A stretch of 64,000 bases of DNA from contig NW_015622542.1 in the NCBI RefSeq assembly GCF_000835495.1, forward strand, positions 5,912,485-5,976,484. The letters are read 5' to 3'. The notes beneath the pieces were generated by a model. It had not been told where the DNA came from. It saw only the letters and a program-made list of their open reading frames with translations, and did no database searches. This DNA is from Cladophialophora immunda (Eukaryota > Ascomycota > Eurotiomycetes > Chaetothyriales > Herpotrichiellaceae). Position 1 is the stretch's first letter. Every line of letters begins with the position of its first letter. The position numbers and the translations under genes were made by a program. Shown piece by piece: positions 40,233-52,556 of the stretch.

Positions 40233-42584
40233 ATGGTATTGTCACAGCAGATGGAAGAGCTGGCAAATGAGATATCCCAGCCTCCGAAGCGAGCTCGCAG
40301 TGCCACTCCGGAACCTCTTGATGCACCGCCTGCCGCAAGACGAAGGCGAGGCGCCAAAGGCCAACAACAGCGTCACCATGGTACCGGAACTGCGGTTCAA
40401 CATCCTCTGAAGTTTGCAGATCTGCATCGAGTGGTGTGCAACAGCGAGCATGGCGACCATTCACATCACGAAGCTTCGGCACTCTACGCTGATGCCCCTC
40501 AACTATTCGCAGGCGACAATAGAGCCAGTGCACTTCGGGCGGCGGACCGCTTCAAGATCCACGACGAGGAGCACTTCCTCGAGGATGCCGATGTCGCTAT
40601 TTACCACACGTACGCTTGCCACAAGTATCAATCGGCCGTACGAGACCAATTCGAAGGCTTCATCCCACCGGAGCTGGATCGACGGGTCTTCAGGGAGAAT
40701 CGGGCCTACTTCTTTAGCTTGCGCCATGACATCGAGAAAGCTAGGCCTGACGATATGTACATCCGCGTCCTTTCTAACGAGGTCCACCTGGCTGTATCTT
40801 CGGCAGCTTCGTTCGATCCGAATCTGGCGAAGGAATGGGATCAAGAAAGGAATTTGCGGTATCCGTTTCCGTTCTTCTTCCACCACCGTCAGCGCCTGAG
40901 AGCTGCTATCGAGGACATGCAAGATCTCCGGTCTGGAAACTTAGTATATGGCCTTCTCTCAAAGGTTGAGCATTTTTGTGAAGCCGAATACCAGGAGGCC
41001 GACAGCTTGTTCGCAGCCGGTCTAGTCAATCGAGAACATTTCAACAAACTATTTACCGACGGCGAAATGATCGTCACCCATCAGCACGGGCAACCATTGG
41101 CATACCGACTTGATGATGCAGTGGTCAGCAGGGAAGCGACAGTCTTACGATGTTCATCATGGACGTTCGATGGTGTCTTCAAGAGGAAGCCAAAAACTCT
41201 CGTCGTTAGGACGCCTGGCTCAGAGGGCAGCATCCCCATTACGAGCTTAGAGGTATTTCCATTGCGCTTCAACGAAAAACTGAAAGCAGAACTCGTTGTG
41301 CGAGGTAGAACGTTTTGGAATTGTCGACACAGAGCGCACATCCTGTACCTGGCCCCGAGGCCACCGTTCGAAGCCCAGACGGTACGAGTGTCTCCTTCTC
41401 CTCCATTTCCGGGCTCCAAAGCTGATCCTGCGCAGTCTCGACCTCGTTATATGATCGACTACGAAACGTACCAAGCCCTTCATGATACCCCTGAACACGA
41501 TGACGCAGACACTGCGCCAGCGGATATTATCCCAGTGGATTCGACCGAGGAGCCGGACGAAGGAGTTCTGCTTTCACTGCCCGCCCAGATTCGGGGCTTT
41601 GGATTTCATGACAAGAAGTGGAGTGCGTCTTCAGTTTACGTTGCGTCGACTTGACTGCTGACAAGCAACCAGGGATGCTGGACGTCAAGTACGTCGAGGC
41701 GATCAAATTCAACAAACAAGCATTCAAAAGACTGCACCTCGACTCTGACAAAAAAGACCTCATTCAGGCATTGGTCACCGTACACACGAGCGTCAGCAAG
41801 ACCGCCGATGTAATTGAAGGCAAGGGCAACGGCTTGATAATCCTTCTCCACGGCGGGCCAGGTAAGTTCTCTTCCAGCAGAACGTCAAAAGAACCATCCG
41901 CTAATCCCCACCGTCACAGGCACCGGCAAAACTCTCACAGCCGAAGCGGTGGCCGAACTTGCCGAAAAGCCGCTCTACCGTGTGACCTGCGGCGACATGG
42001 GCGTCGACGCGGAGCGCGTGGAGAACTACCTCGAGGACGTCCTCCGCATCGGCACCGTGTGGCAATGCGTCGTGCTCCTCGACGAGGCCGACGTCTTCCT
42101 CGAGGAGCGCACGCACCAGGACATCAAGCGCAACGCCTTGGTGTCCGTCTTCCTCCGCGTGCTCGAATACTACGAGGGCATCCTGATCCTGACCACCAAC
42201 CGCATCGGCACTTTCGACGAGGCCTTCAAGTCGCGCATCCAGCTGCCGGTCCACTACCCCGACCTCGACGAGACAGGTCGGAGGATTATATGGCGGTCTG
42301 CCCTGAATGACATCCCGCCAGCGCCGCGAGACTTTGACCTTCAGAATCTGCTAGATCACATCGACAAGCTCGCGACGTACCGGTTAAACGGGCGGCAAAT
42401 CCGCAGCATCGTGAACAGCGCCATGAAGTATGCGCATTTCAAGGAGGAGCCGTTGAGTTACCGTCACTTTGAGGTGGTGATCCGAACCGTGATGGAGTTT
42501 GATCGGTACACGGTCGAGACACGCGGTCAGACAGATTCGGAGTGGGCTGAGGCAGAAGGGTTGAGAAAGAGGCCGGGACTGTAG
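40233..42584 (+). CDS. AAA+ ATPase with N-terminal DUF7025-type region
   Basis: Three exons, 40233-41622, 41673-41861 and 41920-42584, give 747 residues. Residues about 240-430 fit the DUF7025-type region of fungal AAA proteins (TVLRCSSWTFDGVFKRK, RYMIDYETYQAL). The AAA core follows: Walker A GGPGTGKT near 523-530, which is interrupted by the second intron, Walker B VVLLDEAD, sensor 1 LILTTNRIGTFDEAF, the SRI arginine-finger segment, and a lid region (LNGRQIRSIVNSAMKYA). The last exon is clearly more GC-rich at third positions than the first. Fungal members are numerous and of unknown function, often in variable regions. Confidence 0.87.
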
Positions 42585-43037
42585 CGAGTACTAGCTATCG
42601 CTGCATTCCCCGGGGAGTTTGGCTGCTGTTAAAAGGATTTTCGGACGGCCAATCCTGGGAGAACAATAGTACGTTGAATTAGGCCCTTTTTATGTGCATG
42701 AATACCTGGGATCTCCCAGATAACGAACCTAGACATTTTGACCCCGGCCCGTTTAAGCCACCCTTCTTCGACCCTGCTCAAATGCTCGTAAATCACATCA
42801 TTCGTGTTAGCCCGAAGAGATGGACAGGAATCGAGGAATTGAGGAACTTGGGTAGCCTTTGTGGCCGTACCCCCCAAGTTTTCGAAATGAAGCCCCGTTT
42901 TGTCGGACGTTGAAAATGGCTTCGCCTTGCTCATTTCGAAATGGAGGCTTCCAGTTCTCAGCTGCGAGCGAGACCACCACAAGGAGAGACAAGGCCAGAA
43001 AAGGCGGCAATGGATGGACCGACCATGTTCGACCATC
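42585..43037. other. Intergenic, convergent 3' ends
   Basis: This 453-base stretch lies between the stops of the AAA ATPase and the coiled-coil gene. No feature was recognised. Confidence 0.55.
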
Positions 43038-44454
43038 TCAGGCAGCCTCGGAGAGAACATGCGAGTAGCGGGTCGACAAGGCACGTGCGTCCAGTTGCCT
43101 TTCGAGGTCACGGATGGTGTCCTTGAGCACATTGTTCATCCGTCGGAGTTCGCCAGTCTCTAGTGCCCTGGCCCTGATAGCTTCGTCGCGATCGAATTGT
43201 AGCTGCTGGAAGAGTGGCTCATACTTCTTGCGTTCGTCTATCAACCGCTGAAGCTCCATGCGAAGAGCATTCTCGATTTGGTGCGTGTGCTCGAGGAAGA
43301 CGTCGGCCTTGTCGGGGACCAGTGTTCGGTCGACGCGGCGCGTCCTGCCTGTCTCGAACGTTTTGGCGTCCTCCTTCCTGCGAATCCCAGTTTCAAGTCT
43401 GCATAAACGCCGTTAGTGCTGCGACAACCTAATTTGTGCATCATACTTACGCTATTCGATGACGCTGGAGTACCGGCTTCTGCTCCTTGAGCCTCTTCTT
43501 TACGTTCTTCGTCTTTGCTTGAATGTTCATAGTGTGAGAGGTAAGGATCTTTCCACCTAGAGGAACGTCGAATTTGTCAAGTGACAGCGAAACAACAGCG
43601 TCATCACTATGTTCTACCGCAGGGGACGTCCTGCAAGCTTGGGCGCTTGTACGTGGCGTTCCTTTTGAGCAGCCCAATAACGCCGAAAGTTGTCGTTCGC
43701 GACGTACATGTTCCGGTTTGCTGCAGTCTCTAGATACTGTATAGTGCAGATTACCCCTTTCCGCGTCCTTGTTGGGAGCCTCTTCCACCGAGCTTGTGCG
43801 ACTGCCCGAGGCATTTCCCTCAGGCAATCTCGTTGAAGATGTTCCTTTGTTGCCCGGCTTCTCTGTAAGACGATTCCGGTCGAGCAGAGCAGAAGTATAA
43901 GATTTGGGTTTTCGCGCGGAGCCAGGTCTATCTGCCCGCTTCCCAACTGCTGTTCTCCCGATCTTCTGCTGATTGTGTTGATGTTGTAGGCTTTGCATCT
44001 GGGGATGGTTAGGGTTCATCTGCATTTGTGGGCGCATGCCCATTCCCATCTTCTTTTGCGCCAACTGTGCCTGATTAAAGCCGGGCGCATTTGGTATTCC
44101 CATAGGTATGCCCTGTGTCTGAGCCCGGGACCTTTGCTGCATCCTCTGCTGGCGAATCATGAACTCCCATTGTTGTGGTGTCACCACCATCGCTTGGTCA
44201 CAATTCATCTGCTGGCTATGCTGTTGAAATGTGGCCTCCAGAGGAAATCTGTTCATGAAGGCCATACCGTTGTGTGTGGAGCCTGGAGCTGGAGTCCCAG
44301 CACCGGGCGGCATGCCAGTGGCCATGGGTCCTTGAGTGACTCGACCGTTTCGCAGCGTCGAAGATGTTTCCACAACCCAATCTGTGACAAAACGCTTGCT
44401 ATTGTAAGTCCTCGTAAAAGCATACAACGTGAGTTTGCGATATTGCGGTCGCAC
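43038..44454 (-). CDS. Q-rich coiled-coil protein with HYTVS-x-DCS motif
   Basis: Two exons, 43451-44454 and 43038-43398, give 454 residues from the first ATG. ATG at 44325 (MATGMPPG, residue 44) is an equally likely start, and the first 35 codons may belong to an upstream intron. The N-terminal half is rich in Q, M, P and N (QQWEFMIRQQRMQQRSR, repeated MGM/QMQ runs). A block at about 255-285 (LHYTVSRDCSKPEHVRRE) matches a block in the gene at 37725. The C-terminus after the intron is a long charged helix (MELQRLIDERKKYEPLFQQL, LKDTIRDLERQLDAR), a probable coiled coil. No known domain is visible; a nuclear or scaffold role is only suggested by composition. Confidence 0.68.
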
Positions 44455-45039
44455 TCTTCGCGGCAGATAGTCGGTGTGCTTTTGTCGCCGTCAGAGCAAG
44501 GCGGCGTCCAACATCACAGCCTCATTTGAAAACAGTGGTGTTTCAGATGGGGCCAGGCGTTCTTGGCTTCGCTGTCACATTTCCACTAGCCTTGCGGTTG
44601 GGCATGGATCAGCCTTGCCGCAAGCATTGATCCAATCGCCTCAAGCTTGGAGCTCCTGCGCTCGTTGGACAAATCCGAGGGAAATTCCGGACGAGGCTGG
44701 CGACTCCAATACAGCCGATAACGGAGCATAGCCGGAAGTTTCCCCGCATCCGGCCCCTTTGCGGTTGCCGTGGGCGCGTTGGAGTACGAGGTACGGAATA
44801 GTCAACTTCAATTGAAATATCAATCCGTCTGTCCCTAGTCTGGGAGTGCGCTATGTCAGACTTTGCACTGCTCTCGTTCGAGAGATCTCAGTAGCCTATT
44901 GCTTAGAAATACCACTTATGCGTTGATCTCTTTCAGCTGACCGAGCATCGCAGGAGAGGGAGCTTCTGAGAGACTTGGAGAGAGAGGGAAACGCGAGTGA
45001 GCCGGCTGGCAAAGCAAGTAAGCTGCATAGCTCGCAAGC
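44455..45039. promoter_or_regulatory. Divergent promoter region
   Basis: This 585-base spacer lies between the Q-rich gene and the CitE-like gene. No coding or RNA feature was recognised. Confidence 0.5.
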
Positions 45040-46058
45040 ATGGCTGCGAAGAACATCCTTCGCAGAGCAGTGCTCTATGGTACCACGCCCTACACATATC
45101 AGAATTCCTGGTCTTCTTCATCCTTCTTGCTAACAACATCTGGACAGTCCCTGGCTCCTCACAGCGCTTCATTGACAAATCCCGGACCCTCACCGCCGAC
45201 TGCATCGCCTATGACCTCGAAGACAGCGTCACCCCAGCGAAGAAGGCCGAAGCCCGCACCCTGGTCCGCAAGGCCCTGGACCAAGACTCACCTCCAAACA
45301 TAAAAGAGCGGGCGGTGCGGATAAACAGCGTCGGCAGCGGGCTGGCACTCGGGGATCTGGAGGAAGTGGTCAAGTCGCCGAACCTGACGACCCTGGTCGT
45401 GCCCAAGGTGGAGAGCGCGAGCGACTTGACCTTTATCAGCGACGTGCTCGCGCACTCGCGCTCGAGGGACCATCTCCAGGAGAAGGGCCAGATAGGGGTG
45501 CTGGCTCTGATCGAGTCGGCCAAGTCGCTGCTCAACTTGCCCGAGATCTGCCGCGCGGCGCCGCACCTGCTGCAGGGCCTGGTGTTCGCGGCCGAGGACT
45601 TTGCGCTGGACATGAGCATCACGCGCACGCCCTCGCTCAACGAGTTTATCTACGCCCGCCAACTGATCGCCACCGCGGCGCGAGCGCATAACCTCCCGTC
45701 TACACTCGACCTGGTCGCGACGGCCTTCCGGGGTGAGGGCGACGAGGAGGCTCTCGTCCGCGAATGCGAGGAGGGCAAGCGCATGGGCTATAACGGGAAA
45801 CAATGCATCCACCCGTCCCAGGTGGCCACCGTGCAGAGGATCTTCTCCCCAAGCGACAAGGAGGTCGAGTGGGCGGTCAGGATTGTCATTGCGCAGAAGA
45901 GGGCCGAAGAGATGGGCAAGGGCGCCTGGAGTCTGGACGGCAAAATGATCGACAAGCCCGTCGAGGGCAAGGCCGAGCGAATCGTCGAGAAGGCCGCGTT
46001 GTGTGGCATGGATGTGAAGGGGCTGAAGGAGAAGTGGAAGGATCAGATGCCCGAATAA
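45040..46058 (+). CDS. CitE/HpcH-family lyase, CLYBL-like (citramalyl/malyl-CoA lyase type)
   Basis: Two exons, 45040-45079 and 45148-46058, give 316 residues. The short first exon (MAAKNILRRAVLY) joins to VPGSSQRFIDKS, giving the standard CitE start RR-x-LYVPGSSQR. Family landmarks follow: DCIAYDLEDSV (acidic metal site), VRINSVGSG, LVVPKVESA, LALIESAKSLL, GLVFAAEDFALDM, and GKQCIHPSQV near the end. The family cleaves citramalyl-CoA or related beta-hydroxyacyl-CoA esters, using Mg2+. Human CLYBL is mitochondrial; the basic N-terminus here could be a weak targeting signal. The substrate is not certain. A same-frame read upstream to 44997 exists but destroys the family N-terminus. Confidence 0.9.
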
Positions 46059-46366
46059 GATGTGTCTATAGCGGAGGTTAATCGAGACAGCGGAAGGAAA
46101 GGGAGATCTATGGCTTTTTATATTTTGGACAAAAACACTTTTGGGGGGCTGTGCCTGAACAGGTCCTCTTCCGCTGTGCTCCGTCTCTTTTTCTTGTCCC
46201 TGTCCAAACATTCTATATCGCTGTAGAGCACAATTCCCCGGCCGAGCTTGATACAATCCCCATTGCCGACGATCCGCCCTTCATTTGAAAACAGCTTCAG
46301 GGCGTTTCTGTCTCAGCACCAGCCTGCCAAGTCGTGATGGCTGAACGCTGTGGAAACCATGGCTCA
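46059..46366. other. Intergenic, convergent 3' ends
   Basis: This 308-base stretch lies between the CitE-like gene and the phosphotransferase gene. No feature was recognised. Confidence 0.55.
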
Positions 46367-47761
46367 CTATGTCTCCTTCTTCGTCTGTCCCAGGCCCCCA
46401 TTCTCATACACCGCAGGCTTCAGTGCCTTGGTCGTAAACATCGTACGTTCCATCTGATCGGCCTTGTTCTTCTTGATCGTCAGACAGTTGATGTCCAAGA
46501 CTTCGCAGATGCGATTGATCACCCGCACCGCCCACACGAAATACTGCACCATGGCGAACACGAAGCACCCGTAGAGATACCACCTTTCATACTGAGCCGG
46601 GATTGGGTCGAGTCCGAAAAGTGGTAGCCAGGCCATTATCGCCCCGATTGCCAAGGGAACCAGTGCGACTGTGAAATATGGGAATGATCGCCGTGTCAGG
46701 TGGTGAAGGATGATCTTTGTGGTGAGTCGGCCGAACACAAAGGAGAGCGTCATGCAGAATATGACAAGGTGGTTTTCTCGTAGGAGGATCGAGTACGGGG
46801 ATCCACACCATGCACAAACCGAGGCGGTATAGATGACCATGGGGATCCACTCGAGGAAGACGGGCCATAGCGGAAGGTTTTGTCGTTTTCGGGCCAGGTA
46901 GACGTTGTGGACACACGAAGGTAGGTGGGCCGCAAAGAAGGCGAAAAGCACGACAGGGACCCAAAGGTCGAGCAAGACCCAGTCGCCGAATATCTGCGGG
47001 TAGCCGACACAATCGGCGATGCGGTATTGCCAGAACTGAGGACCGAAGAAGCCTGAGAGCACCATGAAGGAACATGCGAGGATGAGACCCTCGGTAGGAC
47101 CGTTGAAGGCTCCTAGGAAGAGGGTGTGCGTGTGGTATGTCTCCCAGGTGGAAAAGAACATCGGCAAACAAGGGACGAGCGCTGTAAAGGCACCGATCTT
47201 GGTGGGTCCCAAGCTCATCGCGGCCGTCTCGAGGAGGCTGCCCAGAGTGCAGTTGAGCGAGTCAATGCCGTGGTCAAACAGTTCTCCAAGGCCGCTGGAT
47301 GTGCCGGTTCGGCGGGCTTGTTTGCCGTCGATGTTGTCCATCGTCGAGTACATCCATAGCCCCAGGGCAAAACTGTAACAGAGCCACGGCGGAGCAGGGC
47401 CCACAAGATCCGGAACAAAGATGGACAGCAACAGGACATTGATCAAGATGCAACAGAAACCCAGGAGAGTCACCATGTTGGGTGCAAGCCACATAGGGAG
47501 AAACTTGACGGCCGCATTCCACTGTAAACCTATGAGCTGATGTGGACGCGTGACCAAACTAGTTCAACAACGTACGTAGTGGCGCAGGATATGGTTTGAT
47601 ATCCACGACTCGTCTACACTCTGGTACTTATAGGTCTTCAGGTGGGCCATTGCCTCATCTGAGAGAGGGTCCGCTGTTGAAGGATCATGAGTTTGTGGAC
47701 TGAGGACGAGATGATGGACCAGAGAATAGCCGAATGCTGAAGACCTACCTGATTCCACCAT
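46367..47761 (-). CDS. CDP-alcohol phosphotransferase (choline/ethanolamine phosphotransferase)
   Basis: Three exons, 47749-47761, 47576-47658 and 46367-47521, give 416 residues. The 13-base first exon encodes MVES and is inferred from a GTAGGT donor and an in-frame CAG acceptor; a start at the internal ATG MAHLKTYK, 7 residues in, is the alternative. The catalytic CDP-alcohol motif is complete: D97-G98-x2-A101-R102-x8-G111-x3-D115-x3-D119. About eight hydrophobic segments follow. It makes phosphatidylcholine and/or phosphatidylethanolamine from diacylglycerol and CDP-choline/CDP-ethanolamine in the ER/Golgi (Kennedy pathway). CPT1 versus EPT1 specificity cannot be told from the sequence. Confidence 0.92.
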
Positions 47762-48299
47762 GATTCAATTCGTTGCTGTCGGCTCTAACCTTGAGTTCGA
47801 AGATGATCTAGGCAAGGCGCTCAAGGTCTAAAAGACAAGAAGGCAATGAAAGATAAACGAAGAAAATATCACAAGGGACGCGGGCTAGCGGTCTATTCTC
47901 ATGCTGGACATGACTGTCAAATGCTCACACGACTGGAAAGGCCTCCGGACGAGAAATCCCCTGAACCAAATTGACCAACAAAAGGAAAAATGTTGAAGTT
48001 CGGCAAACGAGGCGCGATGGACCTTGATGCCAAGCCTTTGGACTTGGCGCCGCTTTAATGCCCGCCCGTCGATGTGACACGTGCTGCTGCCTTCGCGTTT
48101 CACCTTCTTGCATCCCTCGCACTCCTGACTTTGATCAGCCTTCTCTCAGACTCCCACCCCTGGTCCATCTATACCTATTCCCTGAGAGATCGGCCTAGTG
48201 ACCAGTTGTTCATTGTAACTAATCGATAAACAGGTGCGAAGTGTGGGAGATGACGCGTCACGACATCCTTACCCTGACATCTTCTCCTCTCTCATCAAT
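47762..48299. promoter_or_regulatory. Divergent promoter between phosphotransferase and TAF2
   Basis: This 538-base spacer lies between the two start codons. The TAF2-side end contains an in-frame upstream ATG at 48234 that is discussed under TAF2. Confidence 0.5.
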
Positions 48300-51200
48300 A
48301 TGGAGCCTCAAGAAGTTCAGCAGCCTATAATCGAAGAGGCGTCATTCACGGTCGCGCATCAAAAGGTCGAGCTCGATGTGAACTTCAGCCAATATATCAG
48401 CGGAAGGACCGAGATCACCATCTATCCTGACTCCGCAGACCTCAAAGAGATCAGCTTGCACGGCCGGCAATGCGCCATCAAAAAGGTCTTGGTCAACGGC
48501 ATACCGCCATCGTCGGTACGGCATGAAGATCCCTGCGACCAACTCACTCTTCATTTCCAAGGCTCAGTCTATCAGCACCACTTGCTGGCGGAGAAGGTGG
48601 CGAGATCGGTCGGGCCGGAGCCATTGCCAGATATTGTCATAAGCCTACCGAAACGATTGAAGATTGTGCCGGTTGTGGTTGCAGAAGTGCACACTCAAGC
48701 CGCTGGTTCCATCAAGATCACGGATCCGCAGACTCAAGGTCCTTCTGCTACCGAGCTCACACAGGCGCTGTCAGATACCACTACTGCGAAATTTACTCCT
48801 CTGACTCTGGTGATCGAATTCGAGACATGTCATGCACGGGAGACTCTGCACTTTGTCTCTGGCAGAGGCGGGATCGGTCGATGGCCCCACGCGTATACTC
48901 GAACCAAGCTGGGGTCTGGCGGTGCCTCGCCCTTGTTTCCGTGCGTGGACGAGATTAACAGTCGATGCACGTGGGACATTTCTATCAGATGCCCGAGGAC
49001 CGTGGGCGATGCTGTGAACCAAGCTATGTCGGCCGATGGTGTGCGGCCTAATCGAGACGCAACCGCAAAGGATTCGTCTCGCCAAAGCTACGGATCCAAG
49101 GAAATGATCGTGGTCTGCTCGGGCGAGCTCACCGACGAGATACTAGACAAGGGCGATCCAACAACGAAGACGATGTCTTTCTCCTGCTCGCAACAACTAG
49201 CGCCGCAGCAGATCGGCTTTGCCATCGGTCCTTTTGAACAGGTCAATTTGAGCGAACTCCGTGATGCACAAGAGGTCGCTGACATCGGCCGCAACGCCGT
49301 CGAGATGCTAGCATATTGCTTACCTGGACGATCAGAGGAGACCAAAAATACCTGCTTACCAACGACGAAGGCCATGGACTATGTTGTGCAAAAATACATA
49401 TCCTGTCCTGTCAGATCTTATGCCATGTGTTTCGTCGAAGAAGCTCCATCAGACGTCTCCGTTTTTGCAGGTGTAACAATCTGCAGCACTCGAATTCTGT
49501 ATCCGGAGGAGGTTATCGACCCTGCACAGGAAGTTACGAGAAAGCTAGTGCACGCCATTGTCTCCCAGTGGATCGGTGTCAACATTGTCCCCGAAAGTCC
49601 TCGAGACAATTGGGTCATTGTAGGAGGTGCCTACTTTATCACCAATCTCTTCATGAGAGAGCTCTGTGGGAACAACGAGTACCGGGCTTATATCAAGCAA
49701 CAAGCGGACCGTGTTGTAGAGCTAGACTACGAACGGCCTTCGATCTACGAACTAGGCGCCGTCACCTACGTGGACCCGGCAGAGATGGAGTTTTTGGCCA
49801 CCAAAGCACCAGTCGTACTTTTCATTTTGGATCGCCGTATCGCAAAAAAGGAGGGCACTTCCAAGATGCCCGGCATCCTGGCAAAGCTGCTTACCAAGGC
49901 TCGAACGGGGGACCTAGAAAACAACGCGCTCTCGACAGAGCTGTTCCAAAAGACTACTGAAAGGATGGGTCACGATAAGATCGATGACTTTCTGGCTCAG
50001 TGGGTTAAAGGATCGGGGTGCCCTCGATTTTTCGCCCAACAAAGATTCAACAAGAAGAAGCTGGTCGTGGAGATGAGCATTAGACAAGAACAAGCTTCAC
50101 GTGAAACTGTGCGGGATCTGGATCCCGACAACTTCATGCGCGACGCTCGCGATGACTTCTATGGAGTATGGCCTGCAACCGGCCAACAAGTATTTACTGG
50201 CCCGATGACAATTCGAATTCATGAAGCGGACGGCACTCCTTACGAACACATTGTGCAAATCAAGGACGCGAACACTGTCATGGAAGTCCCCTACAACACC
50301 AAATATAAGCGCCTGAAAAGAAGCAAGAAGCAGAGGGCTCGAGCTAACGCCAAAGTTATCACTGAACAGGGGGAGGAGGAGAACGACTCTCTCGTCTATT
50401 GTCTGGGTGACGTACTGCAGACTGAAGAGGAAATGGCCAGTTGGCGGATAAAGGAGTGGACATCTGAGCAGGAAGACAAGATGAACGCTGAATCGTATGA
50501 ATGGATTCGACTAGACGCCGACTTCGAGTGGATTTGCACCATGAACCTTGCCATGCCAGGATACATGTATGCGTCTCAGTTACAACAGGACCGCGATGTT
50601 GTGGCACAGATCGAGTCCATCCGCACGATTTCAAGGTATCCACCTGATGCAACTACGTCCTCCATTTTCATCCGCACCCTGATGGATCGTCGGTATTTCC
50701 ATGGTGTTCGGGCTCTAGCGGCAAAGGCGCTAGTTAGGCATGCCGCAGAAGAAGTTGACAACATAGGTTTGTTCCATTTGAAGAAAGCCTATGAAGAACT
50801 GTACTGTGTTACAGACCAGGGCTCAGCTTTGACACGACCGAACGATTTCTCAGACCAACTTTCATACATGTTGCAGTGTGAGATAGTGGAAGCCGTGGCC
50901 CAGGTCCGGGATGGTCAAGGTCATTCCCCGAAAGAAGTCAGAGACTTCTTGCTAGAGAAGTTGAAGTACAACGATAACTCGGTGAACGACTATTCGGACG
51001 CGTTCTATGTCGCCCGGTTGATGAAAGCGCTGACTGGCGCAGCAATCGCACGACCCCAGTACAGCGAGTGGGATATTGCCGAAAATTTTGAAATCGAAGA
51101 CGAGATCCATGATCTGAAAGAGTTTGAGCGTCAGTTCCTGGACGAGATTGACCGGTACCGCCGAATGGACGAGTGGACGAGTTCATACCAGAACCTTTAC

Positions 51201-52246
51201 TGTCGAACCGCGCTGGAATGTCAGGCCATGCTGGCAGGGGTAGGGATCGGCCAATTCTCACCACTGCATTTCTTGCAATACACCAGGCCCGGCAACTATG
51301 ACATGCTCCGGCAAACGGCTTATGATGTCCTGGTCACGCCGAAGGTGTTCGACCAGCCGTCTATTCTGCGGTACGTGTTGTATTGCATGGTGGCTGACCC
51401 TTCACCCTACATCCGGCAAGGTCTCCAGCGCGCGTTTGGCAAGGTTCTCGGAAGACGAGCTATTGGCGAGAAGACCAGCACCACCCAACCCGCTGCCGAT
51501 TCTCTGATTATCGAAGGTGCCGCCGCAGACGCCGACGAGCCCTCGAAGCGGCAAGAAGAGCTTGCCAGGCGGCAGACGCTGGGGGGAGCTGTGAAAGCAC
51601 TAAGGGAAGATCTGGGTCAACATGGCCCTTTGCGATCGGCTCTGTGGAATGCCATTTGTTACGACCAAATCACGCTGGAAGATCTGAAGACTCTACTTGA
51701 CTTCTGCCGCTTGCTGTACCAGCCAGTCAACGAGATGAAAGTCACACTACGACTACCTCGATACTGGAAGGTTCAGAATCTAGGAAAGGTAAGTTTGTTC
51801 CTCGATCGGCATTTTGCATTGACAATTCGGATTGCCGGGTTAACATGGCTTTTCTGCCAATGCAGGGCAAGCTCAAGTTCTCCGAGACACGCAAAGTCCG
51901 CAACAAGCCCATGCCAAAATGGCAGCCTCCACCACCTCCCACTGCTGTCATTGTCCCTCGTCCTGAGTTACCGCACTCGCGGCCAAGTATTGGAGGAGGA
52001 AGCGGTCTGAAGTTGAAGTTAAAGGTGGGCGGGAGTGGGAACGACAGTCGCTCGGCGGGTCCGAATCGTCAACCTTCGATTTCCTTGTCAAATCCCACAC
52101 CGGCACCACCCCCAATCGCCCATCACACCAAGCCAGCGCAGCAAAAGCCCGCTCCAAAGCCGCAGACACCTATTGGAGGCCCAGGTCGTATTACTCTGAA
52201 GATTCCCAAACGACCGGCTGGAAATGGAGGTTCCTCGCAATCTTGA
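48300..52246 (+). CDS. TAF2: TAF2, TFIID subunit (TSM1 family)
   Basis: Exons 48300-51788 and 51866-52246 give 1289 residues. An ATG at 48234 would add 22 residues; 48300 is preferred because MEPQEVQQP leads directly into FTVAHQKVELDVNFS, the conserved start. TAF2 is an M1-aminopeptidase-like protein of TFIID that contacts the Initiator element. Aminopeptidase-like beta and catalytic-like domains span about 15-560 (AVEMLAYCLPGRSE, SYAMCFVEEAPSD) without the zinc-binding HEXXH motif. HEAT-like helices follow to about 1140. The C-terminal exon is Pro/Lys-rich and low in complexity (PKWQPPPPPTAV, GRITLKIPKRP). Confidence 0.94.
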
Positions 52247-52556
52247 GCAGCACACATGGCAGAGGCTGTGCATTTGTTGCTGATCAAAGTAGTCGGGTGG
52301 AAGGAGACTGGATGTCTTGAGGGCGAGAGCGCCGACTGGCAAAGATTGTCGGTGGAGGGAACTCGTCACCCTCGCGTATGTTGCAAATCCTCCATAGATC
52401 GACGTGTAACAATAATAACGAAGCGCTCCTTTGCTTCGACGCAATTGTCGCCAGAAGCATTGCAAATCGGAGGGGTCTCAACTTTTGTAAAATCCCTGCG
52501 AACCTCAATTCCTATATTTTCTCGTACGGGCTTTCTCTCATTTTGCGCGGACTTCT
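52247..52556. other. Intergenic, convergent 3' ends
   Basis: This 310-base stretch lies between the stops of TAF2 and SmG. No feature was recognised. Confidence 0.55.

Noticed and set aside
41901..42254. 117-codon minus-strand frame
   Set aside because: It is antisense to the GC-rich AAA core exon and is not supported by motifs.
44997..45147. Upstream in-frame extension of the CitE-like protein
   Set aside because: It would replace the typical RR-x-LYVPGS start by a non-conserved hydrophobic stretch. The 40-base exon with a good splice site fits the family.
45288..46256. 322-codon open frame on the minus strand
   Set aside because: It lies antisense to the CitE-like gene, which has clear family motifs. 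High third-position GC leaves the opposite strand open; the sequence has no recognisable domain.
46587..47171. 194-codon minus-strand frame in the phosphotransferase gene
   Set aside because: It is an alternative frame of the same strand as the real enzyme, without any domain.
48234..48299. In-frame upstream ATG of TAF2
   Set aside because: It adds 22 residues without family similarity directly before the conserved start, and an AG lies just before it, so it may be part of the leader.
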